In this document: piece after piece, positions 1 through 10,463 of the stretch
Position numbering within the stretch: the first letter of the stretch is position 1
Layout: every line of letters starts with the position of its first letter
Made by a program: the position numbers and the translations under genes
The notes under the pieces: generated by a model
Told to the model about the DNA's origin: nothing
The model's input: only the letters and a program-made list of their open reading frames with translations
The model's database searches: none
Origin: Hyaloraphidium curvatum
Lineage: Eukaryota > Monoblepharomycota > Hyaloraphidiomycetes > Hyaloraphidiales > Hyaloraphidiaceae
Direction of reading: 5' to 3'
Assembly: GCA_025558095.1 (NCBI GenBank)
Contig: JAIVFI010000042.1
Location: forward strand, 393,036-457,035
Length of the DNA stretch: 64,000 nucleotides

Positions 1-32
1 CCACATGCAGGTTAGCAAAAGCGCGATGCGGA

Positions 33-2350
33 TCAAGCGAGGGAACCCACGTCGCTGGCGCGGGATAGGAACCCGCCGGCGGATGCGAGCGCGCTGGCCA
101 GCGCGGCGCCCCAGAGGCTGTTGCTCGAGGGCTTTGCCTGCGGCGGCGGGAGGGGCTCCGCCAGCCCGTCCAAGGGCGGCAGGCCCTCGAAGGGAGGCAG
201 CGCGGCGGCGCTCTCGAAGGTCTCGGCGGGGTGCACGTCCACGGGCTCCGCCAGCGCGTCGGCGGGGTCGGCCCACTCCTCGTCCAGCGACTCGTACCCC
301 GTCTCGTCGCCGCTTTCCTCCCCCCTCAGCTCCACCTCCAGCACATCCTCCTCCGACCCGTAGTCCTCCTCGTCGTACTCCTCCTCCCCATCCTCCTCCT
401 CGCTCCCGCTCCACTCCCCGTCCTGCATCCCTCCCTCCCTCCACCCGCCCCCGCCCTCCCACCGCACCGTCCCCCCGCTGCTCCCGCTCGCACCGCTGCC
501 GCCCCCGTTCCCCGCCGTGCTCCCGCCGCTCCACCCGCTCCCGCTCTCCCTCCCGCTCCCCCCGTCGCTCGGCGTCGCCTCGTCCCACCCCCACCCGGCC
601 GCGGCGGGGGGCGGCACCACCTTTGCCGCGAACGCGGCGAGCACGCCCCGGGCGCGCCACAGCGCGACTCCGAGATCGACGACCACCGCCGCGTGCTGGC
701 CCGGCTCCCGCGGCACCGGCATGTGCAGGGGGAGGCACGGCGCGGGGTCGGTGCCCCAGCCGCCGGCGAGGCAGGGGAGGGCGGGGTCGAGGAGGATGGC
801 GGCCTTGGCGGCGACGGCGGCGTCGAGCTGCCGGACGGTACGGGCGGGTGAGCGGATGCGTGTAAGGGCAGCGGAGGACGTACCGGGGACGGGTGGGTGC
901 GCTGCGCGGCGAGGGTGAGCCGGCACCCGGCGTCGCCGAGGGGCTCCACGAGGAGGACGGCGAGGTAGTCGGGGGCCTGGTGCACGAAGCTCGTGTCCTG
1001 CGCCGGGAGGGGGCGGCAGAGGGGCTCGCTGACGCGCGAGTCGAAGTTGAGGAGGAAGAGGAGGGAGGAAGAGGAGAGGGGGAGGGGGTCGGGTTGCGGG
1101 GGGCGCGGGGAGGTGGCGGAGCGCGGGGAGAGGGGCGGTGCGTATGCGGGGGATGCGGGGGGGTACGTGGCGTGCGCGGGGGGGTACGGGGCGGCGGCGG
1201 CGTACGGGGCGTTGGGCTGGTAGGAAAAGTGGCCGTAGCCTGCGCTCGGGGGGCTGGACGGGGCCGCGGCGGGGTAGGTCGAGAAGAGGTGCGGCGACGC
1301 GCCGAGCTCCCCCGATGCATGGTACCCCGCGGGGCTGGCGGGGCTGGTCGGGCTGGGGAACGAGGAGCTGCCCGTGCGGGCGGCGTAGACGTCGAGCAGG
1401 GGCGCGCCGTCGCGGCCGTCGTAGTCGCTGTCGTCGTCGTCGCGCCGGCGGGCGCGGCGGTCCCGAGCGCGGGCGGGGTTCTTGGTCCGCGTCCTGGCGG
1501 GGGGCCCGACCCTAAGCAGTTGCGGGTCCTGTGCGGGGGGGGGGGGAGGGAGGGGTGGAAGGGGGGCGGATGAGTGCGGGATCGACGGACTGCGAGGCGG
1601 CAGGATCCCACATTGGGCCTGCGATCCCAGGCGCACTTGTCGGGCGTGCAGTTGCGGTGGCGTGTGTAGTTGCCAGACGGCCCCTTGCTCATGTTACCGT
1701 CGGGCACGCCCTCGTGCATGCCGTGGTGGCAGTAGACCGACACGAAGCGCAGCTGGCCGTCGCCGCCTGCGGGGGCAAACAGCAGCACGTGCGGCGCGGC
1801 CTTGTAGAAGCAGCAGGCGGGCAGCCTGTTGAGGAGGGCGGCGAGGTCGGACGGCCAGCCGGGCTGGCGCGAGGCGGCGAGGGCGGCGAGCACGGCGGGC
1901 CAGGTTTCGGCGGTGACTGCGGGCAGCGAGCGGTGCACGCGGCCGAAGCCGGGGCGGCCGCCCGCCGAGGTGAGGTAGGCCGAGTACTGCTGCTCGTCGG
2001 GCGGCGGCGACCCCGAGCCGGGCGAGCCGGACGAGTTCTCTGCGGCGGCGGGCGGGTCAGCGAGCCCGCGGGTCGCCCATCCCGGATCGGCACCCACCCG
2101 ACGACAGCTGGCGGGCCGAGCGGGCGGCGCCCGAGGCGCGGCGGGCGTTCTTTTGTCCCCCCGCGGTGGTCGGCGCGCCCGACTTCCTGCGGCCCGCCTT
2201 GCCCCGCCCGGCCCCGGCCGCCGCGGATGTCTCGCCGGCGAGCGGCGGCGGCGGCGGCATCGCGGGCGCCGGGTGGGCGGCGGTCACGGCATGGCCGGCC
2301 GTCGGGGGATGCGGGGGCGCGCCGGGCGGGCCGGCGGGCGGCGCCGCCAT
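33..2350 (-). CDS. hypothetical acidic protein, four exons
   Basis: I do not recognise the family. A four-exon model closes in frame: 2350-2098, 2039-1612, 1528-884 and 827-33, giving 706 aa. Introns are 2040-2097 (58 nt, donor GTGGGT, branch-like GCTGAC, acceptor CAG), 1529-1611 (83 nt, with a C-rich tract before CACAG) and 828-883 (56 nt, donor GTACGT). The N-terminus is Ala/Pro-rich with a basic patch. Residues about 85-225 form a globular part with several Cys and His (for example VYCHHGMHEG and NCTPDKCAW). A basic stretch followed by DDDDSDYD comes next, then a Pro/Ala/Tyr-rich low-complexity segment, a second folded-looking segment (LDAAVAAKAAILLDPALPC) and a long Glu/Asp/Gly-rich tail. 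The start is the first ATG after which the frame stays open; an upstream exon is possible. No function is assigned. Confidence 0.6.
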
Positions 2351-3953
2351 GGCGGTCAAAATGCGCGCGGCGGCGGGGAAACAGCGGCGGCGGGCGGTGG
2401 CGCCGGCGGCACGGGCTCCTCTCCAGGCGCCCGGGCGTGCTGCCTTTGCGTGGGGTGCTGATGTCCTGGCCTGGTCTGGAACATCCCAAGCCGGACGCGC
2501 AGCCCCACCCGTCGGCACCCGTGTCCCGATCGTCGCATGTCGGGGCTCTCAAACACCGCGGGCACGCTCTCAAGACACGCATCAATCTGTGCGCGGCCGG
2601 CAACCCGCGTTCCGCCCCTCCTGCCTCGCCGGCTGCGCGCCGAACCCCCGCTCTCAAACCGCCAGCCAGTCCACGGCTTATCGCGACTGCCCCGCCGAAC
2701 CGCCGACCCGCAAGCTGCCGCCGCCCCAACACAGCGCTCGCCGCGTCGCGCCCCCCGATCACTCGTTTCCCGGCCCGTCCCCGGCTATCATCCCCGCCCC
2801 CGGGCCGCACTCCGCGCGACAAATTCCCGCCGCGCACCAGCCCCGTCCAGGCACCCCTCCGGCCGCCCTCCCTGCCCCTCCCCGCCCACCCCCCGAACAC
2901 CCACCGCACCAGAACAGCCCCGGGGACCCCCCACATCGTCCCCGCACCTCCCCCCGCCCCGCAACACACGGCCGTCCGGCAGCCTGACCGGGAAGCCAAT
3001 CGGGCACAGCCTTCCCACCCCGTCCCACTCCGCCTCCCCGCGGCCTCTGACGCCGCCTCGACACCCTCCCCGGCGCCCATCCCCGCATCCCTCTGGTGCG
3101 GAGCACGACGGGGACCAATATCCGTCGGTTTCCGGGGCGATCGGCGCGCGCCGCGCCCCGCGGCCGGCGGTCCCTGGCGGGGCAGGCGGCAGAGTTTCGG
3201 CGCCCGTGCCGCCCGTGCCGCTCAGGGCCGGCCGGCGAGCGGGGAGGCCCGATGGCGCCGGGTCCATGACGCGGTCGACGGCGCGCCGGGGATCCGCGCG
3301 CTTCGTTGCGGGGTCGGGATCGGGCGGGCGGGGGTTCGGGGGAAGCCCGGGACGGGAAAGGCGGGGGTGCGGAGAAACCGGCGGTCCTACGCCGTTCCGC
3401 CGGGATCTCCATCCTCCCTTTCGTTCCGAGGACGATCGGCCGGCCGGACGTACGCGGCGGGAAGCACCCGGCCCGGGTGGGGATGGCGCGGCCGGGCCGG
3501 GTAATGTCGGAACACGCGGCGGCCGGCGTGTCCGATCGCGGCGACGGCCGGCCGCGTTGAACATCTTGCATTGCGACGCAAAATGAGCCACCTGCGGGAC
3601 CGGACCGCAGAACCGGACCCCGGGACCGCCGTCGCCCGCCCTCCGAACCTGCGCCCGGCCGAGGGGCCGGACCCCGGACGCACATCCCACCATCGGCCGT
3701 CCGGATCACGGCCTGCAGAACGATGCGCTCGTTGTATTGGAGGCAATGCGTCTCCGCTGCACGCACATGTCGTCGAGGGCGGAGGACCGCGTCCCCGCTG
3801 CGGCGTCCACCGCGCGACCGGAAGAACGCCCGCCGGCCCGTCGCATCGACGTCGCACCGAGCTACCCGGAACGCCCTGCTCCCGCCCGCCCCCGGGAAAA
3901 GCCGGGAATGCCGTGCCCCGATGGGGAGTGAGCGGGGGTGCGGGCCGCGGCCT
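2351..3953. other. 1.6 kb GC-rich stretch, no supported gene
   Basis: Long open frames occur on both strands here only because stop codons are rare in this base composition. Their translations are Arg/Pro/Ala-rich without domains or splice-consistent exons. I see no RNA gene or repeat. Confidence 0.5.
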
Positions 3954-4302
3954 GCACTCGCCTCCGGCCAGCAGCCTGGGCTGCTGGCCGGGGAGCCCGG
4001 TGAGGGCGACGAGGAGGTGCTCCTCCTTGGGGAGGTGATTGCAGGCGTCCATGTACGTCAGGGGAGCACGACGAGGCTCGTCGTCGTCGCCGTCTTCCGT
4101 CACAGGCAGGATGGAGGGGCCGTCCGCCGCGCCGTTGAGTCAAAGTGTCGTTGCCGAAGAAATCGGCATCGGTTGCGTTGAACGGGGTTCCGGCATTCGT
4201 GCCGTCGGCATCCGCATCGCGTCTGCCGAACAGCGCGGCGAGGGCACGGTGCGCTAAGCCGATGGTGGCGAGGGCCAGGAGGAGGAGAGAGGAAAACTTC
4301 AT
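3954..4302 (-). pseudogene. frameshifted small secreted protein, paralogue of the 4698 gene
   Basis: The ATG at 4302 opens a clear signal peptide (MKFSSLLLLALATIGLAHRALA) like that of the divergently transcribed gene at 4698. The frame then runs through an N-glycosylation-rich stretch (NATDADFFGNDT) into unrelated Arg-rich sequence. The homologous continuation (YMDACNHLPKEEHLLVAL then GGEC, matching IMEICNDLSDGKRILVWPAL then YGEC of the neighbour) lies in another frame. Dropping one base near 4143-4147 would join the two. After the shared GEC the similarity is lost, so the copy is also truncated. It could be a real pseudogene or a single-base sequencing error in an older, shorter paralogue. 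Confidence 0.55.
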
Positions 4303-4697
4303 TTGCGTTGGCGTGCGATGTTTGATCTGCAATTTCGGAGGCCGGTAGCGGCAGGTATTTGTACCTGCGGGCCGCGGAACGGATGACGGTCCGCGAACTC
4401 TGGAACGGTGGCGGTGCGGGAATCCTCCGCATCCCCCCCAGGGAAGGCAGCGAACGCCTGACCTCGGGCCGGCTTCAGCGGAAGCAGCTCACGTCGGTCA
4501 CTTCCAGTTTCCTTGAGAATCGCTCCCCGACCGGTCGTGGCACTGGGACCTCGGACGGCGCCGCGCCGCGGTGGCTGACGCACCGCCACAGTCTCGAAGT
4601 CCGCGTCCCAAACATCCGTTCCGGGCCTCGGACGCTATATAAGCCCGCCGTCCCTGACATTTCCGGTTCCAGAACGAAAACTAGACTTGACGTCGCA
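4303..4697. promoter_or_regulatory. divergent promoter region of the secreted paralogue pair, TATA box at 4636-4642
   Basis: The 395-bp space between two head-to-head paralogues contains a strong TATATAA at 4636-4642, 56 bp before the ATG at 4698. No equally good TATA box is visible for the minus-strand copy. A clear TATA element fits a strongly or conditionally expressed secreted protein; that is inference. Confidence 0.55.
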
Positions 4698-5429
4698 ATG
4701 AAGATCAGCACACTCATCCTCCTCCTGGCGGTTGCCGTCGGCCTCGCCTGCTCGGCAACGGCAGCGCCCCTCGGGGCGCGCGATGCGAAACCTCCGGCCG
4801 CTGCCTCCGCAGCTTCCGATCCCGTCATCAATGGAAAATCAGACAATGGCACCGACCATGGCACCGACGGCGGCAACGCGACGATCGCTGCCTCGGGTCC
4901 CGACGCGGGCAACTCCGGCAACCCGACGGACCCGCAAATGATCCCCACCACGATCATGGAGATCTGCAACGACCTCTCCGACGGGAAGCGCATCCTCGTC
5001 TGGCCGGCCCTCGTCCCCCTCCGCACCCCCCGCATCCTCGCATACGGCGAGTGCGCCTCGTACTGGGGCACTTCCAACCTGTCGTTCGACGACATCTTCG
5101 CCACCCTGTTCCGCGAGCACCCGCACCGCGGTGCGGGGTGGTGGATGGCCGCGGCCGTAGCGGGGGGGTCCACCCCCCTGATCGGAGACCCCGAGGCGTC
5201 GGTGTCGCCGGGCGTCGGCCGCCTCTGCCATTCCGCCGCCGGCAAGCGGCCCTTTCCGCGGCAGTTGAGCGTGGAGCGCTTCGTCGGCGCCATGGGCTCG
5301 ATCGACGCCGTCGTCGTGAGGATGTCCGGGCGGACCGTGATGACCACGAGGTTCAGGGTGGAGGTGCGGCGCCTCGCGCCGGACCAGGCCGGGCCGTTCT
5401 GCGGAGATCGGGAGCGGCACTACGTGTAG
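4698..5429 (+). CDS. small secreted Cys-containing protein (243 aa)
   Basis: Intronless. The first about 21 residues (MKISTLILLLAVAVGLACSA) are a typical signal peptide. An Asn/Asp/Gly/Thr-rich, probably glycosylated linker with NGT and NAT sequons spans about residues 45-85. A folded C-terminal part follows with Cys in IMEICND, YGECASYW, GRLCHS and PFCGDR, so two disulfides are possible. The protein ends at RHYV. Size, secretion signal and subtelomeric position resemble fungal effector-like or surface proteins, but I recognise no domain. A broken paralogue lies divergently at 4302. Confidence 0.65.
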   Translation: MKISTLILLLAVAVGLACSATAAPLGARDAKPPAAASAASDPVINGKSDNGTDHGTDGGNATIAASGPDAGNSGNPTDPQMIPTTIMEICNDLSDGKRILVWPALVPLRTPRILAYGECASYWGTSNLSFDDIFATLFREHPHRGAGWWMAAAVAGGSTPLIGDPEASVSPGVGRLCHSAAGKRPFPRQLSVERFVGAMGSIDAVVVRMSGRTVMTTRFRVEVRRLAPDQAGPFCGDRERHYV

Positions 5430-6211
5430 AGCACCCTCCCTGTCCGCGGGTACAGTGCAGTCGTTTAGGCTTATCCCTCGTTTGCGGAAGTGCGATGGCG
5501 AGAGCGGCCGATCTTGCTGGGAGCCGCCGATCATTGGAGACACCGGAACATTGGAGCAATGCGTCCAGGTTCTGTGTCCCCGCCGAGAACAACGCCCGAC
5601 GGGGCAGGGCAGGGCGAGGAGGCGGTTGGCGGCGGGCAGGGACGCGGGATGGAGATCGCGATGCCACGGAGTTTGGCGCCCGTCCGTGGGTTTGGACCCC
5701 GACCAGGGGCCCCAAGGCGAGGCCGCGTCGCGGGCCGTGCGTGCGGGGCTCTGTACGGGACAGATCCGGCCGGCCGCATTGAAGGAGGGACCTTCGGCGG
5801 GGATTGGAACGGGACGGACGGAGTCAGATCCGTTTGCTCAGGGACCCGGATGCGGACCATGGGACGGGGTGCGGGCGCATTGTTGGTGCGAAATCGTTCC
5901 CTTTTTCACTGTACATACATCGATTCCACTGCTTCGTGTTCTTTTTGGGCTTTCTTCCGTTTGTCTATCCAATCAAGCTGTCTTTGTTTCTGGTCTTTGG
6001 TATGCGTCCTTTTGCGTATGCATTGACAACGATGCAAATTGGCATATGTTTTTGTCCTTGGTATCGTTCGTTTATCAATGGTAAGGCTTTCATCGAGATC
6101 GAATCGCTGTGGACGGTGGGAAGTCAAAGGATTAAGACCATCAAACTCTCTCGAAAGGACAATCAGCACCTCACCTCAGAATGGCATGCTCAACTAGCTA
6201 ATCTTCGTCGT
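5430..6211. other. intergenic, with an AT-richer island at about 5890-6200
   Basis: No gene is supported. The right part (about 5890-6200) is markedly richer in A+T than the rest of the window and contains T-runs. It may hold 3' ends of the flanking genes, the minus-strand gene ending at 6212. Confidence 0.5.
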
Positions 6212-7567
6212 TCAGGGGGCAAGGTCGACGATGGCGACGCTCGAAACCCCGACGCCCGCGCCGTGGAGTTCCCTGGTGATGCTCCTGGCAGCCCTCCTTG
6301 CTGCCTTCCGCAGCCGAAGCAGCCCGCACGGCTGGATGCTAAGCGGCGGGGGCACCCTCCTCTGGGCCATCAGCTTTGCGTGCTTTGTGACCCTGCCCGG
6401 CTTCCTGTTGCCGGTTTTCATGGTGTGGGGCCGGAGGAGGAACCCGAGGCGGTCGGCGTCTTGCACGTCCAGCATGAGGAAGATGCCGATCGTCTCTTGC
6501 GGGCGCGCAGGGGCTTGCACGGCGACGAGGGCCGTGTGCTGCGCCGGCTCGGCGTCGGGGATGGCGGATTCGCCGGGGTTGAAGCCCAGCTGCAGCGAGG
6601 CGATCATTGGCCTCTCGAGGCGGAGGGCCCTGTTCCTGGCCTCGCTCGCCTCCATCTCGGGCATGGCGCAGAGCGCCATGAGCCGCACGAGGAAGTCCTC
6701 GGCGTCCTTTTCGTCCGTTTGCAGCATCGGCGCCGTGGGCACCCCGGCGGCTTCGAGGAACGCCCCTCCCTGCTTGCACGCAAGGAGCGCCCTCTCCACC
6801 GCAACGGTGCGGCCGTGCTGCGGCGCTTCTTTCTTTGCGTGGTACAGGAACCTGGCCAGCCGGGCGCGGTACCCCTTGGGCAGGCCGAGGAGGAACAGGG
6901 GGGAGAGTAGGCCGATCGCCTTGGCCTGGGCGAGCCGGAGCCCGGGGTCCAGGCGGAGCAGCGAGGCCCGCGTCCCGGCGAGGATCTTGTGCCAGTGGGC
7001 TTCGAGGTCCTCTTCGGCGGCAAGCAGCCAGTCGCCCGGGCGGCCCACCGCGCTCGGGCGGTTCTGATCACCCTGATCAGCGCTGATCAGGCGGTCCGGT
7101 GCGCCCATGCGGGCGGCCAGCCAGGCCAGGACCTTGGGAAACATGGCGAGCCGCACCGCCAGGGGATCGGCGGCGATGGCCTGGTCAGCGAGCTCGACGC
7201 GGATGCCGAACACGGTGAGGTCGTTCGCGCCGGGGAGCGCGGCGTCGCGGACGGCGCCGAGGCACCACGCGCCGTCCGGCACGGTGCCGGGAATGGCTTT
7301 GGTGCCCGCGGGGGGTGCGTTCGTTTCGGCGTCTTTGCGCTCTCCTCCGGCGAACCCGCCGTCGCTCGGCCTGGGGACATCTCCTACACCGGCCACCACC
7401 CCGACCATCGCCTCCGCCTCCTCCTTCCCTCCTCCAGTACGGGCGTCGCTTCCGCCCTCCGCCGCCGGAGCGGCAGCGTCGGGCGGGGGCGGCGACCCGC
7501 CGAAGCGGAGGGCCATGAGGACTTCGGCGAGCTCGTGGGATTCGGTGGGGGGACCGGGCGGGGCCAT
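6212..7567 (-). CDS. hypothetical protein (451 aa)
   Basis: Single exon from ATG 7567 to the stop at 6212. The N-terminal about 110 residues are Gly/Ala/Glu-rich and disordered-looking. The remaining about 340 residues are Leu/Ala-rich, probably helical (for example FPKVLAWLAARMGAPDR and YRARLARFLYHAKKEAPQHG). There is no signal peptide and no convincing membrane span. A basic C-terminus (RKAARRAARSITRELHG) precedes a short hydrophobic end. I do not recognise the family. An alternative plus-strand frame from about 6231 is hydrophobic but shorter and less protein-like. Confidence 0.45.
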   Translation of the reverse strand: MAPPGPPTESHELAEVLMALRFGGSPPPPDAAAPAAEGGSDARTGGGKEEAEAMVGVVAGVGDVPRPSDGGFAGGERKDAETNAPPAGTKAIPGTVPDGAWCLGAVRDAALPGANDLTVFGIRVELADQAIAADPLAVRLAMFPKVLAWLAARMGAPDRLISADQGDQNRPSAVGRPGDWLLAAEEDLEAHWHKILAGTRASLLRLDPGLRLAQAKAIGLLSPLFLLGLPKGYRARLARFLYHAKKEAPQHGRTVAVERALLACKQGGAFLEAAGVPTAPMLQTDEKDAEDFLVRLMALCAMPEMEASEARNRALRLERPMIASLQLGFNPGESAIPDAEPAQHTALVAVQAPARPQETIGIFLMLDVQDADRLGFLLRPHTMKTGNRKPGRVTKHAKLMAQRRVPPPLSIQPCGLLRLRKAARRAARSITRELHGAGVGVSSVAIVDLAP

Positions 7568-8199
7568 GCTACCTGGAATCGGCTTGGCGCGGGCTTGGAG
7601 GTGACTTGGGCGTGAGTTGGACGGGTAGGGAGGGCGCGATGGGGCCTTGTGGGCAGGGGAAGTTGAATCTGGCAGCTCGAAAGGCAGCGGTTGTGTTCGC
7701 GACAAACTCTTGGATTGGTCTCGCCTCCGAGTGCAGTCGGGTCTGGTTGGGCTTCGTGCACCTTCGGATGGCATCTAAACCGCCTTGACCGCGTTCGCGA
7801 GGCCTCCTCAAGGCCAACAGGGCACCTATGCGCGTCCACCCCTAGGATGACACAGTACATCACGGATTGGTTGCGTTCGAGCTTTCCACCGTGGACGCTT
7901 TCGGTGATTCCTGATTCCGAGCCTGATGAAACAGGGACGAGAACGTACGTTGTCACTTCTCGCCATCAACTCACCAGGGGCAAGTAGAAGGTCAGAGGGG
8001 CCCATCGACATCAACCAATCGGCATCGGCCAGCTGCAGCTCGAATCATTGTAACGGCTAAGCATCGGATTTGAACGAAGCACGCGCCGTCAAGAAAATGA
8101 TTCAGGGAGGTTCGGGTATCGTTGTCCAATGGTGCGATCCGCGCCGCGATCCCAGCGAGCGATCGGTTGGCCACCGCCCCGGAACGCGACCTTCCGGGC
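7568..8199. other. intergenic between divergent genes
   Basis: About 630 bp between the minus-strand gene starting at 7567 and MET2 starting at 8200. It should hold both promoters. I see no clear TATA box or repeat. Confidence 0.4.
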
Positions 8200-10292
8200 A
8201 TGGAGGGCCGCAAAGCCGCCGGTCTCGGCGGCGAAGCCGCGACCGCGAAACGGAGAGCGCCGGCCGCGCGCGCGCGCGCATCCATCGGGGCGGAGTCGGC
8301 GGACGGGGCGGCGGGACGCGTCGGCCCGGCGCCGCTGGCCGCATCGCCCGCGGCGGCCGACGAGCCCGCCTCGCCCTATCCCGCTTCCTACAACGATGTG
8401 AAAGTGAACTTCTTCCGGTTCCCGGACCCGTACGTGCAGCCGACCAACCCGTACTCGGCGCTGGTCGACTCGCAATCGTTCGCGGTCGTCGACCGCTTCC
8501 GGCTCGAGTGCGGCGTCGAGCTGCGCAACGTCGAGGTGGCGTTCAAGACGTGGGGCGAGCTGGCGGGGCAGGAGGATGGAGAGGGAGACGGCGTAGGGAA
8601 CGTCGTGGTGGTCTGCCACGCGTGAGTTTCTCAACGACGTGGAGGATCGGGAGCTGGAGCCGGAAGCACCTCTTCTTCCCTCTTCACTGGCTCTTTCGCA
8701 CCGGAGGATGCTGGTCTCGTGTCAGAGACAGTCGCTTACTGCATTCCGCCTCCAGATTGAGCGGCTCCGCGGACGTCGCGGACTGGTGGTCCTCCCTCAT
8801 CGGCCCCGGCCGTCCCTTGGATCCCTCCACCTACTTTGTCATCTCGTTCAACGCTCTGGGCTCGCCGTACGGCACCACGTCGCCTCTCACCCTGAACCCG
8901 GCGACGGGCAAGCCGTACGGCCCGGATTTCCCGCGCACGACGGTGCGCGACGACGTGGCGCTGCAGGCCATCGTGCTCAAGAACCTCGGGGTGCGCAAGA
9001 TCCGGGGCGTCATTGGGGGCTCCATGGGCGGGTTTTTCGTGGGTTTCATTGGTCTTCATCGCGGGCAAGCGGGGACGCTGATCGGGCCGCGGCTCTCCAG
9101 ACCCTCGAGTACGCGGCAATGTTCCCGAGCCTGGTCCATTCCATCCTCCCCATCGCCTCCTGCGCCTATCACTCTGCGTGGACAATCAGCTGGTCGGAAA
9201 CCCAGGTTCGTGGCTCGTGGGGCGGCCGGAAACATGGAGGTGACGGCGACCACCATGACAGCGCCAGGCCATCTTTGCGGACCCCGCCTATAATGTCGGC
9301 CGCTATCCCGTCCCCGAAAAAGCCGGCGAGCACGTCGGCGGCCCCGAAGCCGGCCTCAAGGCCGCCCGCATGATCGCCCTCATGACCTACCGCACCCGCG
9401 AGAGCCTGGAGGGCCGCTTCGGCCGCGGCAGGGTGCCGCTGCTGCTCCCCCCTCCCGAGGGCCGCAGGCTGGGCCTGATCGAGTCCGAGAACAGGGGCGT
9501 GCTGGCGGCGCCGGCGCCGGAGGACCAGGAGGCCGAGGCCGAGGGCGGGGCCGGATGGGACACCGAGTTCGAGAAGGAGGCGGGGCTGGAGGACATCCTG
9601 CACAACGAGGGGATGACGTGGGCCAAGCTGTACGACGTGCGGTACGAGCAGGGGTACGGGAACCGCGGCGGGGGGAAGCGGTCGGACGAAGGCGCCGGCG
9701 ACGCGGCCGCAGCGGGGAACAAAAGCCTGGGCGGGGAGCAGGACGACCTCGAGACGGGCGAGTCGGACGAGGACGAGACCGAGGAGCCCCGCGCCGTCTT
9801 CTTCGCGCAGACGTACCTCCGCCACCACGCCAGCAAGTTCGTCGCGCGGTTCGACGCCAACTGCTACATCGCCATTACCCGCAAGATGGACACCCACGAC
9901 GTCGCGCGCGGCCGCGTCGGCGCGCGGGACGCCCGCGGCCGGAAGCTCGCGCACCGCGAGCGCGCTGCGGCGGTGCTGGCCGAGATCACCTGCCCCGCGC
10001 TGGTCATCGGCGTGGACACGGACAACCTGTACCCGCTGGTGGAGCAGAAGGACATGGCGGACGCGCTGCCGAGGGCGCAGTTCAGCGTCGTGAGGAGCCT
10101 GCACGGGCACGACGGGTTCTTGATCGAGATGCCGCAGGTGGGGCGGCTCGTGGACGAGTTCCTGCGCAGGGTGGGTTGGGTCTTTCAGGGGGGTACCGGC
10201 TCGGATCTGATCCGGCTTTGTTTGTCCAGGTGCCCGAAGCCGCACGGGCTGCGATCGCGCCCCCGGATGCTGAATTCGTGGCCAAGATCTGA
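8200..10292 (+). CDS. MET2: homoserine O-acetyltransferase (MET2-like)
   Basis: Transfers an acetyl group from acetyl-CoA to L-homoserine, the committed step of methionine/cysteine synthesis in fungi. Exons are 8200-8621, 8756-9038, 9101-9205, 9262-10170 and 10230-10292, giving 593 aa with all phases closing. The alpha/beta-hydrolase core is complete: VVVVCHALSGSADVADWW, then the nucleophile elbow IGGSMGG, TLEYAAMFPSLVHSILPIAS, SAWTISWSETQRQAIFADP, the fungal signature FDANCYIAITRKMDTHDV, the acid in VIGVDTDNLYP and the catalytic His in HGHDGFL. The intron at 9039-9100 falls just after the nucleophile elbow. An acidic Gly-rich insertion (about residues 380-420) precedes the FDANCY region and is longer than I expect for yeast Met2. 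The start is the first in-frame ATG; the N-terminal about 60 residues are Ala-rich. The alternative would be a serine or other O-acyltransferase of the same fold. Confidence 0.93.
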
Positions 10293-10463
10293 GCGGCGGT
10301 CGGTTTCGGGAGAGGATGTAGCCGATTCGGGAGACGCGGCAAACACTGTAAGCTAATCACTGCTCAACACGGTCCTGTTGGCCCTCTTCCATTCTTCAAT
10401 AGGCTTCACATGATGCTACCCCTTCGGATCTCTACTCCGACTAAGACTGTCCTCGGTCTTCGA

